Assembly: GCA_037447655.1 (NCBI GenBank)
Contig: JBBHKE010000717.1
Location: 20,672 to 84,671, forward strand
Length of the DNA stretch: 64,000 nucleotides
From: Zygnema cylindricum
Taxonomy: Eukaryota; Streptophyta; Zygnematophyceae; Zygnematales; Zygnemataceae
Reading direction: 5' to 3'
A program made the position numbers and the translations under genes. Position 1 is the stretch's first letter, and each line of letters starts with the position of its first letter. Positions 31,501 through 50,030 of the stretch are shown here, in pieces. Below the pieces are notes generated by a model. The model was not told the DNA's origin. It worked only from the letters and a program-made list of their open reading frames with translations, and searched no databases.

Positions 31501-34500
31501 ATTTGGACTTCCAAGGGGTGAGCCACATACGTGTTGGGCAATAATATTAATGATATGTCACAGTTCTTGGGTGCAAATAGGACAGCATTGATAGGCCTTG
31601 TGCATCAGTATACTGGCCAACTGTAGCATGGACCTGGAAATTAAAGTCTGGCTAACCTCTTTGTGTTTTTCAAATTTGTTCGTTGCAATTTAGAAATAGC
31701 AATTCCTCAATGTTCAAGGTCAATTGGTAGAGTAGTCAATTTTTTGATGTATGAAGGCTTTTTGTTGCTAAAAGGGTGTGTTCTTGTGGAGATTAAAACG
31801 AGTCTCCAGAGTTTTGCTAATTGTTTGGAAAATTAAGAAAATGCAGTCAGTATGCAGATTCGTGCGCTTGTTGCGTAGTACTCTTTCCTAACGTGACAGT
31901 CCTTTCTTGTCTTGTCGGGAGATGCAGAGGTCTTAAAGCAAGTGTGGGACCTGGCAGACCAGGACAAGGACGGGGCACTATCACATAGGGAGTTTTGTTC
32001 AGCCATGTACCTTATGGAGCGTTTTAGGGAAGGGCGACCTTTGCCACAGTCTTTACCTACAGGTATACATATTGACGAAGATGGGAGGTCTGCCCCTCCT
32101 TCAACGAATATCGCAGCTGTCCGTATTGCTGAAGCCCAAGAAGCCGTGGCTCGCAACAGTGCTCCAGCTGTTTGGAGATTGGACCCCGGTAAGTTCCCCC
32201 TCTCAAGTAGAGAAGTTGAAAAAAGACAATTCAAGACTGGACACACCAGGTTCCTGACTCCACAGCTGGTACAATGGCCCAGTTTATTTACTCAAACAGA
32301 AATGAACAGTATAATGACCATAAGAGTATTGCAAAGTTACTAACCTGGCCTTCAAATAGAGAACATCATTATATAAACACAATTAAAGCTGATTCTCAAA
32401 CAGAGAACAGCACTTCAGAAGAATCTCTGTAATACTCTTGTGTGTTCATCGTTGTTAAAGTAAAAGAATCACTGGCATTAATGCAGATATGGACCCAATA
32501 ATAGTATTTAATATTGAGGGACTCGGCTACCTGTCATCCACTTCTTGAATTATTGTTTTAATACTATTTTATCATTGTGGGTAAAATAAACGCATGGTCA
32601 AAGTGTTTGTAACTTTAAAGTGATGAACTTCGTAGCTATTCTCTAGGGAGGCTGAAATCTGACAAGTATACTGTATTGCGATACTCCCTGCAATCAGGTG
32701 AATAAGTCTCATTGTTCTCTTTCAGTTATTGCTTCACACTATTGATCTTTTTGGAAGCTTGTGCCACTTCACTTGTTGCCTAGCAGCTCCTGCAGAAGCT
32801 ATTGTAAAATTATATGTGACTGAATCCTTTTGGGACTTGATTGATAAGCTAAGGACATTTGTGCCAAGGAGCCGGAGACGATGAAATTTAGAAGGAAAAC
32901 TTAGGAAGGTCTCTTGGGAGTGGGAGTTGGAATGGGCACGATGAGGTGACCAAAAGCATTGGGTATAGGGAATGAGAGCTAGGGGAGGAATTGCAGAAAG
33001 TAGGTGAAGAGGGGACCTTACAGGTAGAATCTCAAAAGGCTAAGTGGGCAGTTTTGGAGGGGGGTTTCTGTATTGGTTATGGCTATATCAACAAGGTCCC
33101 TGTTACCGGTCCCTATGAGTACTCATAACAACATGACGGTGGTGATAGAGGGACAATGTTTTTTTTATACTGGATAGAGGGGACTGAAGTTTTGACAGGG
33201 TCTGTTTCTTACTGTTTATATGACCTGATGTAAGGGATGTAACTACAGCCTGTCTTTTTGCTGAAGGAAATTAAGGTCAACAAAACAAATGTTACAAGTA
33301 TGCTAGGCATCACAGGTGTCAATGTTTGCTACATAGTTCAAACGTGCGAAAACGAATGGAAATGCTGTGGTTACCCCGTGCCATATTTTCACAAACTTGT
33401 TGTACCATGCAGACAGCTCTTTGACAGATCCCTGTGTTTGTCAGAAACAACGAATCTCTGGGTGGATTTGTCTATCCCTGTGTTTGTGTAGAAATGTTTT
33501 TTTCCTCCAGTTCTGCAGCAATTTCTGCGTCACAAAATCGTCCCTTGCAGGTAGCTGTTGGAAAAATGTCTGTCGTTGTCAGAATCTTAGAATCTGAGAA
33601 CTTCTGCTTCTTTGGGAGGATTTGTCTGTCCCTATATTTGTGCAGAAATGCTCTCCTCCTCCAGTTCTGCGAATGTTTCTACTTCACAAAACCGTGGTCC
33701 CATGCAGACAGCTGTTGGGCAAATGCCTGTCTCTGCAGCTGATGCTAGTGCTGCTGTGACCGGACCCCTTTTATATCGCTCCAAAGCTCCTCCTCTGGAA
33801 GGGCACAAAGTGAATCAATTGGATAAGGATGACGCTGAGAGAGTCCGTGCCAAGCACAGGGACGCGGAGGAGGCTGACAAAAAGGTGAAGTTTGTTAGAC
33901 CTGATAATTTTTATACTCGATTAGTGTTGGCTGGATCTGGGCTTTCAGATTCGTTTTTGTGTCGGTCTTCCTGTTGTATGGCTAATTTTTTGACCGAATG
34001 TTCTGATGTAAGCATTGCGGTTTGAGCAGGAGCACCTCTTGAACTATGCGTTAACCTGTTGTGAAATTGGATCGTCTTATCAACAGTAAATATATCGTCG
34101 TGAAATCTGACACAGATTTCACAACAATATGAATGTGGTGGCATTACAGGGCCAGGCAGGTTTTTTGAATGCACATATTGCTACCAATTGTAAACCTGAA
34201 TTCTAGATGTGATGCAGTTATCATTTTTAATTATTGTGAATAAGACATGAATGTTTAAAAACCAGTGGCTACAGAGAAGTTGCTGGGCTTACCAACTGTC
34301 TTCTGACCCATTTACAAACAGTAATGAGGAACTACCAGGAAGTTTCGAAGTTACTTGTTGGATGTTAAAAAAGCTTTCTAAAAATGTTCCAGGCAATGTG
34401 TATTTCAAAGGCCATTTTTTGCTGAGCTGAACACTTTTCTTCACTAGACCACCATTATATGTGTGATGAACTAAGTCTTCTTAGTCATTTTAGCCTGACA

Positions 34501-37500
34501 TTAGTGTGGATTACTATAGCAATTTGATTTCAATAAGAAGCATGCTAACAATAACCACAAGATTGGTTTTTTCTCTCATTATTGTTGAACCATGGCCTCC
34601 CTTTGTTTTCACCAGGTGTGGTCCACAGAGGCGGAGCTGCTCGATTCAAAGCAGAAGATTGACTTTTACAAGACAAAAATGCAGGAAATTGTGAGTCGTT
34701 TTGTTTGAGATCAGAGGGTTAATAATTTGATGTAGGACAAGGTTTCAGTTTTTTTATAATTTTGGTTCTAATCCACATTAATCATTGGGAGGAAAGAGTT
34801 TAGTTGATCACTTGCCAGGCTGATTTTACTTGTTAATAGCCATCATATGCCATGTGTATGATGAATGTATGTTGAGAAAGGTTTGAATAGTATGTAATAT
34901 TGCTTTGCATTCATTTTTGTTGCTTTTTCAAATAAATTCCGAGTTTCCTTTCAGCTCTGTTTGAGGAAGAAACGATTGTTATCTGATCTTAAGCATAAAA
35001 GCAAATCTTTAGTGATTCTATCTGCACAGTGACGGTTGAAGCTCTTTTAAGTACATTATGATTAATGAGTTTAGGACTAATAACCTTTTTTTCTATTCTC
35101 TAAACCCAGCATGTAAAAAAAGCCTAACTCGTTTTGCATGTTTTTCTTTTTCTGCATAGTGGCTGAAACATTTTCGTTTGACTTCTGGTTGCAGATAATG
35201 TTCAAGACTCGATGTGACAACCGGCTCAACGAGATCACAGAGCGTGCTTCGGCCGAGAAGCGAGAGGTATTTTTATTCTACGCTCTAACCTTTTCTTTCA
35301 AGTCTTGGTTGGTATCTTTTGATTAAGACTGTCAAACCCAGTTAAATGTGTTTTCAATTGTTTCGTCATTCTGCTCGCGCTTACTGCTTTAATTACTGTA
35401 AATCCATTCATATATGCAGCTAAGTGTATTTTCAATGTTTTCATCATTCCTGCTCGCACTTAATGCTTTAATTGCTGTGAATGGATTCATGTACTCAGTG
35501 GTTTCATACAAATATACATCTTTATGGTACCGGTTTAAATGTCTATGTCGAGGGTGTTGTTTTAAGAAGTGTGAAGCATTTTTTGAATGCAAATGGAAAT
35601 TGTGGATGCAGGTTGAACAACTAGCAAAGAAGTATGACGAAAAATATAAACAAACAGAAGGGGTTGGTTCTCGGTTGGCGCAAGAGGAGGCAGCCCTCAG
35701 GGACCTTCAGGTTCTGTTCTATTCTTGTTGATTTACTCCATAATGAAGTGGTATTAAACTTAGACTAGAGATAGCTTGTCACGGGTAAGGATTTGGCTGA
35801 TTTTATGGAGCATTAATACAGGTACTTATCAATTCACTTCAGAATTTTGCTCCTTGACGATACGCTCAGGAGTACCCCATTACTTCTGCTCCTTGTGGGG
35901 AAATTACAAGCTGATTAGCTGTATACAGAGTCTGACAGGCATTAGATGTCAAACCTTGCGTACACTATCAATTTTTAATCATGAAAGCAAATACATCCCA
36001 TGAGTTGGGGACAATACTGAACATATTGCCAGTAGTGTATGTATTTTCAATTGCATTGGATCTGTTTAAGGTGGCCTGTTTTAAGCAATATGTTCTGATT
36101 TAATGCAAGTGCTAGATCTTCTTTTGGATGCAATTGTGAGATCATCTGTCCTCACTCTCCCTCTCCTTTCATCCTTGTGGTTGTCATATACATGAAACCT
36201 CTGATAATTTTATCAACTCTCCCGTCATTTCTCTGAATTTCTCTTCCTTTCTCTTTCTCTCCCCCTTTTTTTTCCCTCGTTGGCGTCCAATGTTTTTGTT
36301 CCTTTCTCTTCGTGCATTTTTCTTCCTTCATAACTCTTTCTTTATGATTTTGTTATGTAGTTCCCATAATCATCTCATTGCTTGTACAACGGTCGTCTCT
36401 TCTTGTTTGTTTATTGAAGGTCATTCACATTATTTATTCTTTCCTGATTTGTTTTCTTTATGCTCCATTTGTTTGTTTTTCTTTCGTTTCTTTTGCAGGA
36501 AAAAAAAGCAGAGCTCCACAAGGCAGTTATGCAGCTAGAACAAGGAGCAGCTGCCAACAGCTACCTTCAGGTATGCTACAATGTCTATTGCTATTTAAGC
36601 ATTCATTCAAAAGTCAGTGTTTTTCTGAACCAAAATCATGAATTACACCTTGAATCGTAATTAGCGTTAATAACGCTAATTCGGTGCCCCCAAATTTTGA
36701 CCCTCGAACCCAAAATAGTATAAATAACTCTAAATGTTTTTTTACATTATTTAAGGTACCTTTTAATTAGCCTTAGCAACTCTAATATAGTGCCGTTTTA
36801 AATAGTGTGGCGTACGGTTGGTGTCTGGCCGTGCAAAATTGTACTTTATTAAGTAAAAAAGTACAAAGAATGATTTAATGTAATCGCGCGCGCACGTGAA
36901 AGTGCACTCGAAAAAATCACGTAACTGCGTTATCATGTAACTGCGTTTTCACAACCACCTAATGCAAACGTCATAATGACGCGAAAATGTACGTTTGGTT
37001 AGATTCTGTACGTGTACCTAATTTAGTGTAAAGATATTCAGCGCGGATAATTTTTACGGAAAGAAACCCAAATTATATTGATAAATTAGAGTAATTTTTT
37101 TTTTGAGAAAACGAAAAAAACCAAATTAGAGTTAATAACACTAATTGTTTTTTTACACTAATTATTTCTTAACGCTAATTACAATTCACGGTGTAGTGTT
37201 ATTAACACCATTTAGTTAAGTGGCCTATATTGAGCCACGTTGCAAAATTTAATTTAGCATAGTTGATTCCAATAGTGTTAACGTTAACAATTCACTGTCT
37301 TTAATAGCGATGGGCGTTGTAGTCTACTGTCATGTCTGTCTCTGTGCATCTGTGTTTGTACTATATTCAGGATTTTGATTCAAATTGTAGAAGGAAATGG
37401 CAGTTCCAATAGAGAAAATGTCATTTACTAGTTTTTGTATACCTGAGATATTGAAATTCCAGATGTTCTACTCTCCTTGTCTTTAAAAAGAATTGTCACG

Positions 37501-40500
37501 TTCGTCGGACCAGCCCTTTTCCAGCTCCTTTACTAGGTTGTGCTTTTGTATGTTAGAGGTTGAATTTTACATGTATTTGATCCAGGATAAACGAAGATAA
37601 ATTTCAGCCAATTGTCAATGTAAAATTGGCAATTATTTTTTACATCAACCCATCAATCGAAAAAACAATTGTCGAGTGGGCAATTAGTTAGAGCACCCTG
37701 AAGGTTCAAGGACATGCTAGAGAAATCATGTACGGAAATGCAGTGGAATTTTTATTTTTTATAAACCTGTCTTGGGCGTATGAAACGGCAGAGCAGAGTG
37801 GTATTTTGTGTTTTATTATACAATTTTTTGTGTTGTCGATATTTATAATTTTGTTTTATGGAAATTTTTGACTTATCATTGGTGAAGGTTATATTTGAAA
37901 TGTACATATATCTGGGGCCGGATATGGGATCAGCAATTCATTCTCTGGTGATGGTCGCAATTCATGTTGCCTAGGATTTTAACAGACATAATTTAAATCC
38001 CGTCAATGGGTTACTACTGAGAATTTAGACTCGAGAAATTGTAAAATTGTGTTGGCGACTGCTAAGGTTTATGTGTACGTTGCTGAAGAGCATTCCCTTC
38101 TTCCAGGATTTTTCCAAGGTACACAAAGTTATTTGTTTACAGCTTACTGAAAGTTTTTTTGGCTGAGTGGTGTAATTGCAGGAGAAGGCTGACAAACTTG
38201 CATCAGAACTAGAAGATTTGCGGAAAATGGTGAATAAAAGGGCTAAACAGCTGGGTTTGAAAGTACGGCCCATTCTTGGGTCAGATGAGGTTCCTTTTGG
38301 TAAGAACTAGAATTCTCTTGTTTACAACTTGAAATGCAATGGTTGCTGCAGTATAATTTGCCTACCTTTTGGGTCACCCTTTCCCACTCCCCTGGAAAAT
38401 CTAAAGATAGTTTCGTTATGGGTATTGTGAATACAGGATGGCAACCAGGACTTCAGGAAAATGCGGTGGAATGGGATGATGAATGGCATGATTTTATGGA
38501 CGAAGGTAAAATTTGTGATTTTCTTTTGACAGTGAATTTTGGATTTTTTTGCATTTGTATAGTCGTCTATTTTGAGAGGTATAACATTGATCGCTTTTCC
38601 TGCCGATTGAAATGTTTCCTATCTTGCTTGCTGTATACTTGTGGATGTTAGATAAGAATATTCATGTATCAATAAAGGTGAGACTGGTTGCTTTTGTGCC
38701 GTTAATTTAGATTTTACTTCTCTTGAGTTTGTGGATCTGAGTTTATTGATTGGGAATTTGGGGATCTTGAGTTTATCAATGACATTGATCTCTATGATCT
38801 TGAAGCTATTGATCTCGTTTCTGGATCGGGTCTATCAACTGTGTTTTTTTATCTTGACGAGATTATCGCGCAGGAGTTTGTTGATCTCAAGTTTGTGTAT
38901 TGATCACAGGTTTTGCACCAGTCTACGATATTGGAGACGAAGTTGGTCCTGTGACTATCGATTTTAATGACCCCTTTCCTCCCACCTCAAATGTGCCCTT
39001 GGAGATCACAAAAGACCCTCTCCCAGCGGAAAAAGCCAATGGTACAGTTGTGGCAGTGTCGAAAGAAGAACGGAGGGAAAAGGAGGAGGAGGAGGAGGAG
39101 GAGGAGGAGGAAGAGGAGGAAAAGGAGAAGGAGGAGGAAGAAAGACATACCGATTTCAGCAAAAATGCAAATGATTTTCTTGGCCAGCCTCACACTGTTA
39201 AAGATAAAATTGCATTTTTTGAAAGTGCTGTGGATCCCAGAAAAGACAGCCACGATTCTTTGGATAAAGACGTGGTAGTGAACGATAGGATTTATGACAA
39301 GGACTACGGAAAGACCCCTGGATACGGTGGAATTGGAGATGATGGGTACATTGAAAGCGAGGACGAATTTGAATCTCTCAAGGCGCCACAAAGGTACTTA
39401 TGTTAATCCATCTGCACTTTGAGCGGGGTATCCATTCACTTTGTATATCTAAAAATTCTAAAAAATCTCAAAAACAAGGTCATTAGAAATATAATAAAAA
39501 AATTTGGGGACAGTTGGAAACATCAATAATGTTTTATGACAAGGTGTATAAAATATTAATATATATCTGGAGGATTTGTGTATGTTCCACACGTCAACAC
39601 ATGTTCAAATTCAATTGGAAACAGGATTCAAATGGATATTTTCCTGATAGAAGCGTGGAACGTCCAGATAGTGAGTATATAAGTTACTGGTCTGTCAAGG
39701 CTATTATGTCCAAAACCTAATATAGGAAGTAAGTCTTCTATGGGGCAGTGGAGGGTAACAACTTTCCCGAATAATTAGTTTGTAATTCCATTCAGAATTA
39801 TCTGGATTATAAAATGCAAATGTTGTTTTCCCTTAAGCTGGAACTGAGGACCCACATATTACAAAGAATGAATTACCTTCCTTTCCCCCTCTCTTTTTTC
39901 TGTTTAAAGGTTCTTAGCTGTTAAGCATGGGTTGTTTGTTTTCCTTACCCTTGTGACTCTTCTGAATGCATGTTAGTGACCACTTTGCTATGTACAATAA
40001 TGCATTGCAAGCATTTTGTTGAAGGCATGTAATATCTATCTGTGTTTGTATACAACATAGGCTAGTAGGAGTTTATATATCTATTTGATTACTTGGGTAT
40101 TATGACAGTGAGAGAGTTGTCAGTATTGATGCCGAATTATAGTCATTTGTGCTAGTTTAGGGTCTGCTGATGTGACGGCTTGCTGTCCACTCCGTTAGTT
40201 AGCAGTTGTTTGCATTATTTCAGCAGATATGATTGACGACCAAATTATTGGAATTGACTCAAATAGCTGAACAACTTTTTTATTAACAAGATTCTTATAA
40301 CAAACTATTGACAGATATCCGGAGAGGACTGACTCGTTGAACTCAAGTGGTCGCTATGAAGAGAGGCAAACAGCATACAGTCGCAGTAATTCGACAAGGT
40401 CAGTATATGTGACGTGCACTCATAGGTTCTTTATCAGTTGGCTTATGGGACTTTGTACTGTAATCTGCGTGTTTAATGGGTAACGTTCTTTAGAATATTG

Positions 40501-41119
40501 ACGTCCTGAAGATCTTTAAAAACTTTCTAGCCGTTTAAAAGGGTTCACTTATGCTGAAAACTGATCGAGCTTGCGAGGTTTCGTATCCATATGGTTCGGG
40601 CCATAATGAGTGCGGAAGAGGGAAAAAGAATATTTAACGGGAGTTAATTTTCAACTTCTGCAAACTGTTGTTTCGGCTATAACTTGCAGCAGTCGATTCA
40701 CAATTAAGTTAGTCTTCAATTCTCCACCATCCCAATATTTTTTGGAAATGTGGAGGTTTGTATGTCTGCATTTTGGATGGTGATGCAATTTGTCTGCGGT
40801 TCACAAGAAAATTCTGATTTTTTTGTTTTTTTTTCTTGTCTTTTTTTTCGGGGAACGCTTGGGGATTTTTCTCTGCAGTTTGGATGATGATTTGAAATTT
40901 CTGATTGACTACATAATTCTGATTATTTGGGCGTTTGTGGTTGTTTTTTGTTTTGTTTTGGGTATGTGGGAGGCGACTTTTCTCTGCAGTGTGGATGGTG
41001 ACGCAGAGTCTTCTGCAACGAATACTTTTGAAAGTGGGCAGGTCTGGACTGCCTTTGGGCAGCGCCATACTAATGATGACGAGGCAGATTCAAGAGTCCG
41101 GGCTTCATGGGGACTGTAA
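28571..41119 (+). CDS. EH1: EH-domain protein of the TPLATE complex (AtEH1/AtEH2-Pan1 type), 13 exons
   Basis: The inferred coding exons are 28571-28702, 30140-31517, 31928-32188, 33646-33884, 34616-34690, 35195-35266, 35612-35710, 36499-36570, 38182-38299, 38437-38505, 38910-39393, 40315-40398 and 40990-41119. All have GT-AG borders and matching phases, giving about 1070 residues. The first EH domain starts at once (EF-hand loop DVNRDGQISGQEA) and is split by intron 1. A Pro/Gln/Ser-rich linker fills exon 2. A second EH domain spans exons 2-3 (DTDRDQKITGREA, then QVWDLADQDKDGALS). A coiled coil covers exons 4-9, with the plant-specific CDNRLNEI and LAKKYDEKYK blocks. GWQPGLQENAVEWDDEW and an acidic, Glu-rich tail follow. 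AtEH proteins are TPLATE-complex subunits in clathrin-mediated endocytosis and autophagy at the plasma membrane. The start of exon 4 is the least certain border. Confidence 0.9.
33400..33735 (+). repeat. Tandem repeats across the intron 3/exon 4 border
   Basis: A unit containing GGATTTGTCT.TCCCT, a TTTGTG.AGAAATG acceptor, a CTCCAGTTCTGC stretch and CACAAAA.CGT is present at about 33460-33575 and again at about 33614-33735, 155 bp later. A third partial copy lies near 33405-33455 (CCATGCAGACAGCT, then CCCTGTGTTTGT.AGAAA). Each copy contains possible splice acceptors and an open frame. Confidence 0.75.
36644..37195. mobile_element. CACCG-family element inside an EH-gene intron
   Basis: It starts TACACCTTGAATCGTAATTAGCGTTA and ends AACGCTAATTACAATTCACGGTGTA. 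It is 552 bp long and lies in the intron between exons 8 and 9. The interior is unlike the 220-bp type, so the two share ends only. Confidence 0.75.
40763..41010 (+). repeat. Three tandem copies of the exon 13 acceptor region
   Basis: TCTGCATTTTGGATGGTGATG (40763), TCTCTGCAGTTTGGATGATGA (about 40870) and TCTCTGCAGTGTGGATGGTGA (about 40980) are spaced about 109 bp. Only the last leads into the frame that ends in ASWGL-stop. The second also has an AG acceptor. The first has lost it (GCAT). Confidence 0.7.
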
Positions 41120-41590
41120 AATATGGAAATGAGGTGCGTGATTCTTTAGGAGAGTTTCAGAGGATGTCACTCGCGTTGAGTTTTGTTACTCACGTTACTG
41201 TAACGTGAGTAACGTGTGATTTTTTAGTTTTTAACTGGCCGACTTGTTACTAAAGTCACTCGTAATAATGTGGGTTAAGCCCAACTTATAGAAAGTTCAC
41301 TCGCATGGGTTTGTTTTACTCGCATTACTGTAACATCAGTAATGTGTGGTTTTTAAATGGGGCATGTATGTGTCAGTGTTGTTACTTAGGTTGATGTATA
41401 TAGAAGAATTGTTTGAAGACGATGTTAATTGTCGACTACTGCGTAGTTTGTCCTTTTGACGAATAGGATCAACGAGATCATCAACTGATAGGGTTCAGTC
41501 CGTGCATATGCAATTGGTAGAGCCGGATTAGAACTTTAGATACAAATGAAGAAATAGTTCATGATACTATTCTGATATAGTGATGAAAGC
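41120..41590. other. 3' flank of the EH gene
   Basis: It contains a duplicated segment (about 41165-41215 and 41305-41355). One copy has a perfect hairpin with 13-bp arms GTTACTCACGTTA/TAACGTGAGTAAC around CTG (41185-41213). This could be part of the 3' UTR or another small element; no polyadenylation signal is clear. Confidence 0.5.
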
Positions 41591-41810
41591 TACACCGTGT
41601 ATCGCTATTAGTGTTAATAATTTATTGCCACTTAAAACATATTTTCTCCGTACACATTCGTCCGATTTTCAATTTGAGACCGCCAGCCGGAAGCTGAGAA
41701 TCCTACCTTTCAATCGCAACTGTCAGATCCACAATCCAACATGTGTGTACGGAGAAAAGATGTTTTAAGTGGCAAAAAAAACATTAACACTAATAGCGAT
41801 TCACGGTGTA
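41591..41810. mobile_element. CACCG-family MITE, best-preserved copy
   Basis: It is a 220-bp element beginning TACACCGTGTATCGCTATTAG and ending CTAATAGCGATTCACGGTGTA. The terminal inverted repeats run about 66 bases, through GCCACTTAAAACAT and TTTTCTCCGTACACA, with few mismatches. There is no coding capacity. This copy defines the family. Confidence 0.85.
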
Positions 41811-43296
41811 GTGGTCGAGATGGGAAACTGGTGTTGTTTTTTCATTTTATGGTTTCGTTTGTGAACAAACTGTTTGTCGTTCTTCCGAATTGCCCATCAT
41901 GTGTTTCTCAAAAGGTGCTGAAAAAGTATTTTGCTGATAGGATTCCGGGTTCGTTGATTTGTAATCGTCTAGTATCCAAAGGCTCATTTTTTTGTTTTTC
42001 CGGTTAGGGCCGACTAGTGGGATTTTCGTGGCATGGTTATTGTTTTAAAGAGTTAATACTGTTGTTAGAAATAGTGACCGGTAAGGATTCCTTTACCGGT
42101 TTCCTTACTCTTTACCCTTTGCTCGTTAGCCTCTACCCGTTGCACTTTGCTTACTTTCCTTTCCTTTCCTTTCCTTTACAAGTGTTGCTCATGATGGGTT
42201 TTGGTTTACCCGGTTGTACTTGTATACAGGTGTCTTTCTCAAATTTTCTGCATTTGCTTCACTTTGGTCACAAATTTTTTTGAAAAGAAAACGGACGCTT
42301 CGGTGATGCCCCTTCGTTTTTTTTTTTTTGGGTATTCTCAAAAATGGGCAATTTGGCGGCATTGTCTCAGTGGGGGCATATACATATAAATTCAACTTCG
42401 TACTGAGTAGAAATTATTGTGATTTATGAACCTTTTCTTAGCAAGGTTTTGATTTTCGAGGATTACTACATAGACTGAGAAAGGGATGACGAGGTTGGAG
42501 AGGAATCAAGGAAGGTTAAAGGGATCCCAGTCATATTTTTTTTGGAGGCACTTTTTAACCTATTTTGCGAATTGTTAATTGAATTTGTTTTTGCACAGCT
42601 GAACTTTTGAGTGTACTTACTTTCCTTAAAGAGCATATATTATTAAAGTAGCGGATAGAAAGTCAAAGGCTAGGGACGGAAACTGAGTTTGAAAGTTATT
42701 TTGAATATAGACGAAGTTGAAGGGTAGGCTAGAGAGTTCGATGTTGGTGGCATTCCACTGTAAATGGGCGTAACTGGGTGTAATTGGGAAACTAGTTAAT
42801 GTCTTGATGGTACGAAATGGGGAAAATAAAAGTGGAAGTACTGTCTTGTATTGGAAGGTGAGGTTCTCTTGGGTTACAGGAGAGGCGAAACCAGAGAGGC
42901 AAAACCAAAGGTTACTGTTTAAACCGATGGGAGGTTGCGAGTGGGATGATGAAATTTTATGTGTCAACGAGTGTGAATTTTCTAAGCTCCTGGGATAGAT
43001 GGCCGGAAAAATGTTACCAAATCTTCTGACCTTGTCACAAAGTTTTAAGAGGTAAAAACAAAGGTTATTTCGCAAATTTGGTTTCACTCTCTGTTTTAAA
43101 GAAGTGCCCTTCGAAAATATCACATTAGCAATGTTTACACCAAAGTTTATTGTAGGTTTTCTGACTATTGTTTCGACCCGATTTGAATCTGACAGAAACC
43201 GCATTAGCCATCGGCATGTGTCGCGCAATTTAATTAAAAAAATTGGTATGGACATGGATTGTGTGCTTTGAGACTTAAAATCTCAACAAATTCAGG
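41811..43296. other. Intergenic DNA without recognised genes
   Basis: It includes a short CTTTC repeat (42155-42178) and a T-run. ORFs of 88-209 codons here have no domain, are T- or A-biased, and are probably chance. Confidence 0.4.
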
Positions 43297-43690
43297 GAAT
43301 TGATAATCGCAGTGACTATTTTGGTTGTGTTCAGGCACCTATGCTTGTCTACGGGGTGTATATTTTAAGTACGCGTTGGTGCAACCTGAGTACTGTTGAG
43401 TTTAGATTGACGGTCAATCTGGTGGACAGCTTTTGACCTGCGAGATATCGTAACAACTGGTTGGGATATTGTTGCGCTTTTGAAAGCCGACCATCGTTAT
43501 AAATTTAACGATTCACATGGTCGGCCAAGGTTTACGATAATAAAACTACGGCAATCTCATGTAAATAAAAGTTGTGCACACTTTCTCACTTTACATGAGC
43601 TCCACTTGGAGAGCACGCGTTGGTTTTTAACTTAGCCGCAATATAGAAATCTAATTGTGAAACCTTACATTGAATTTCGACGAAAATTGA
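43297..43690 (+). repeat. Dispersed repeat, copy 2
   Basis: It aligns with 15935-16316 over its whole length with many substitutions and small indels, and carries stops in the frame that is open in the other copy. The shared ends have no obvious inverted repeats. Confidence 0.65.
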
Positions 43691-49732
<6,042 letters not shown>

Positions 49733-50030
49733 ACCCGGATTTAAAGTGTCCCTATGTGTTTATTCGAAATTGTTACTTAACAACGTGACGATTGCATACG
49801 TTGGCAATGCCCTTGACGGCAGTTAGCGTCTACGATCTCTGATGGCGCATCGGATTGTTCAAAATTGTTTGTGACGTCGCATATTTTCCCGTGACATTTG
49901 TAGACGCATAGCTTTTCAACCCTCTGTCCATGTATGTTGTCCATGGTTGAAGAAGTCTCATTTTCGCTGCCTTCTTTATATGGTCGCCTCTTTGGAAATT
50001 TCCTCGACCTTTGAATCTCTATTTTACCTC

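Noticed and set aside
38923-39391. Minus-strand ORFs rich in Ser/Phe/Leu opposite the EH exon 11
   Set aside because: They are the antisense of the Glu-rich tail (GAGGAGGAG repeat) of the EH protein.
42626-43255. 209-codon minus-strand ORF
   Set aside because: It has no recognisable domain, a composition like AT-rich non-coding DNA, and no splice or start context supporting a gene.
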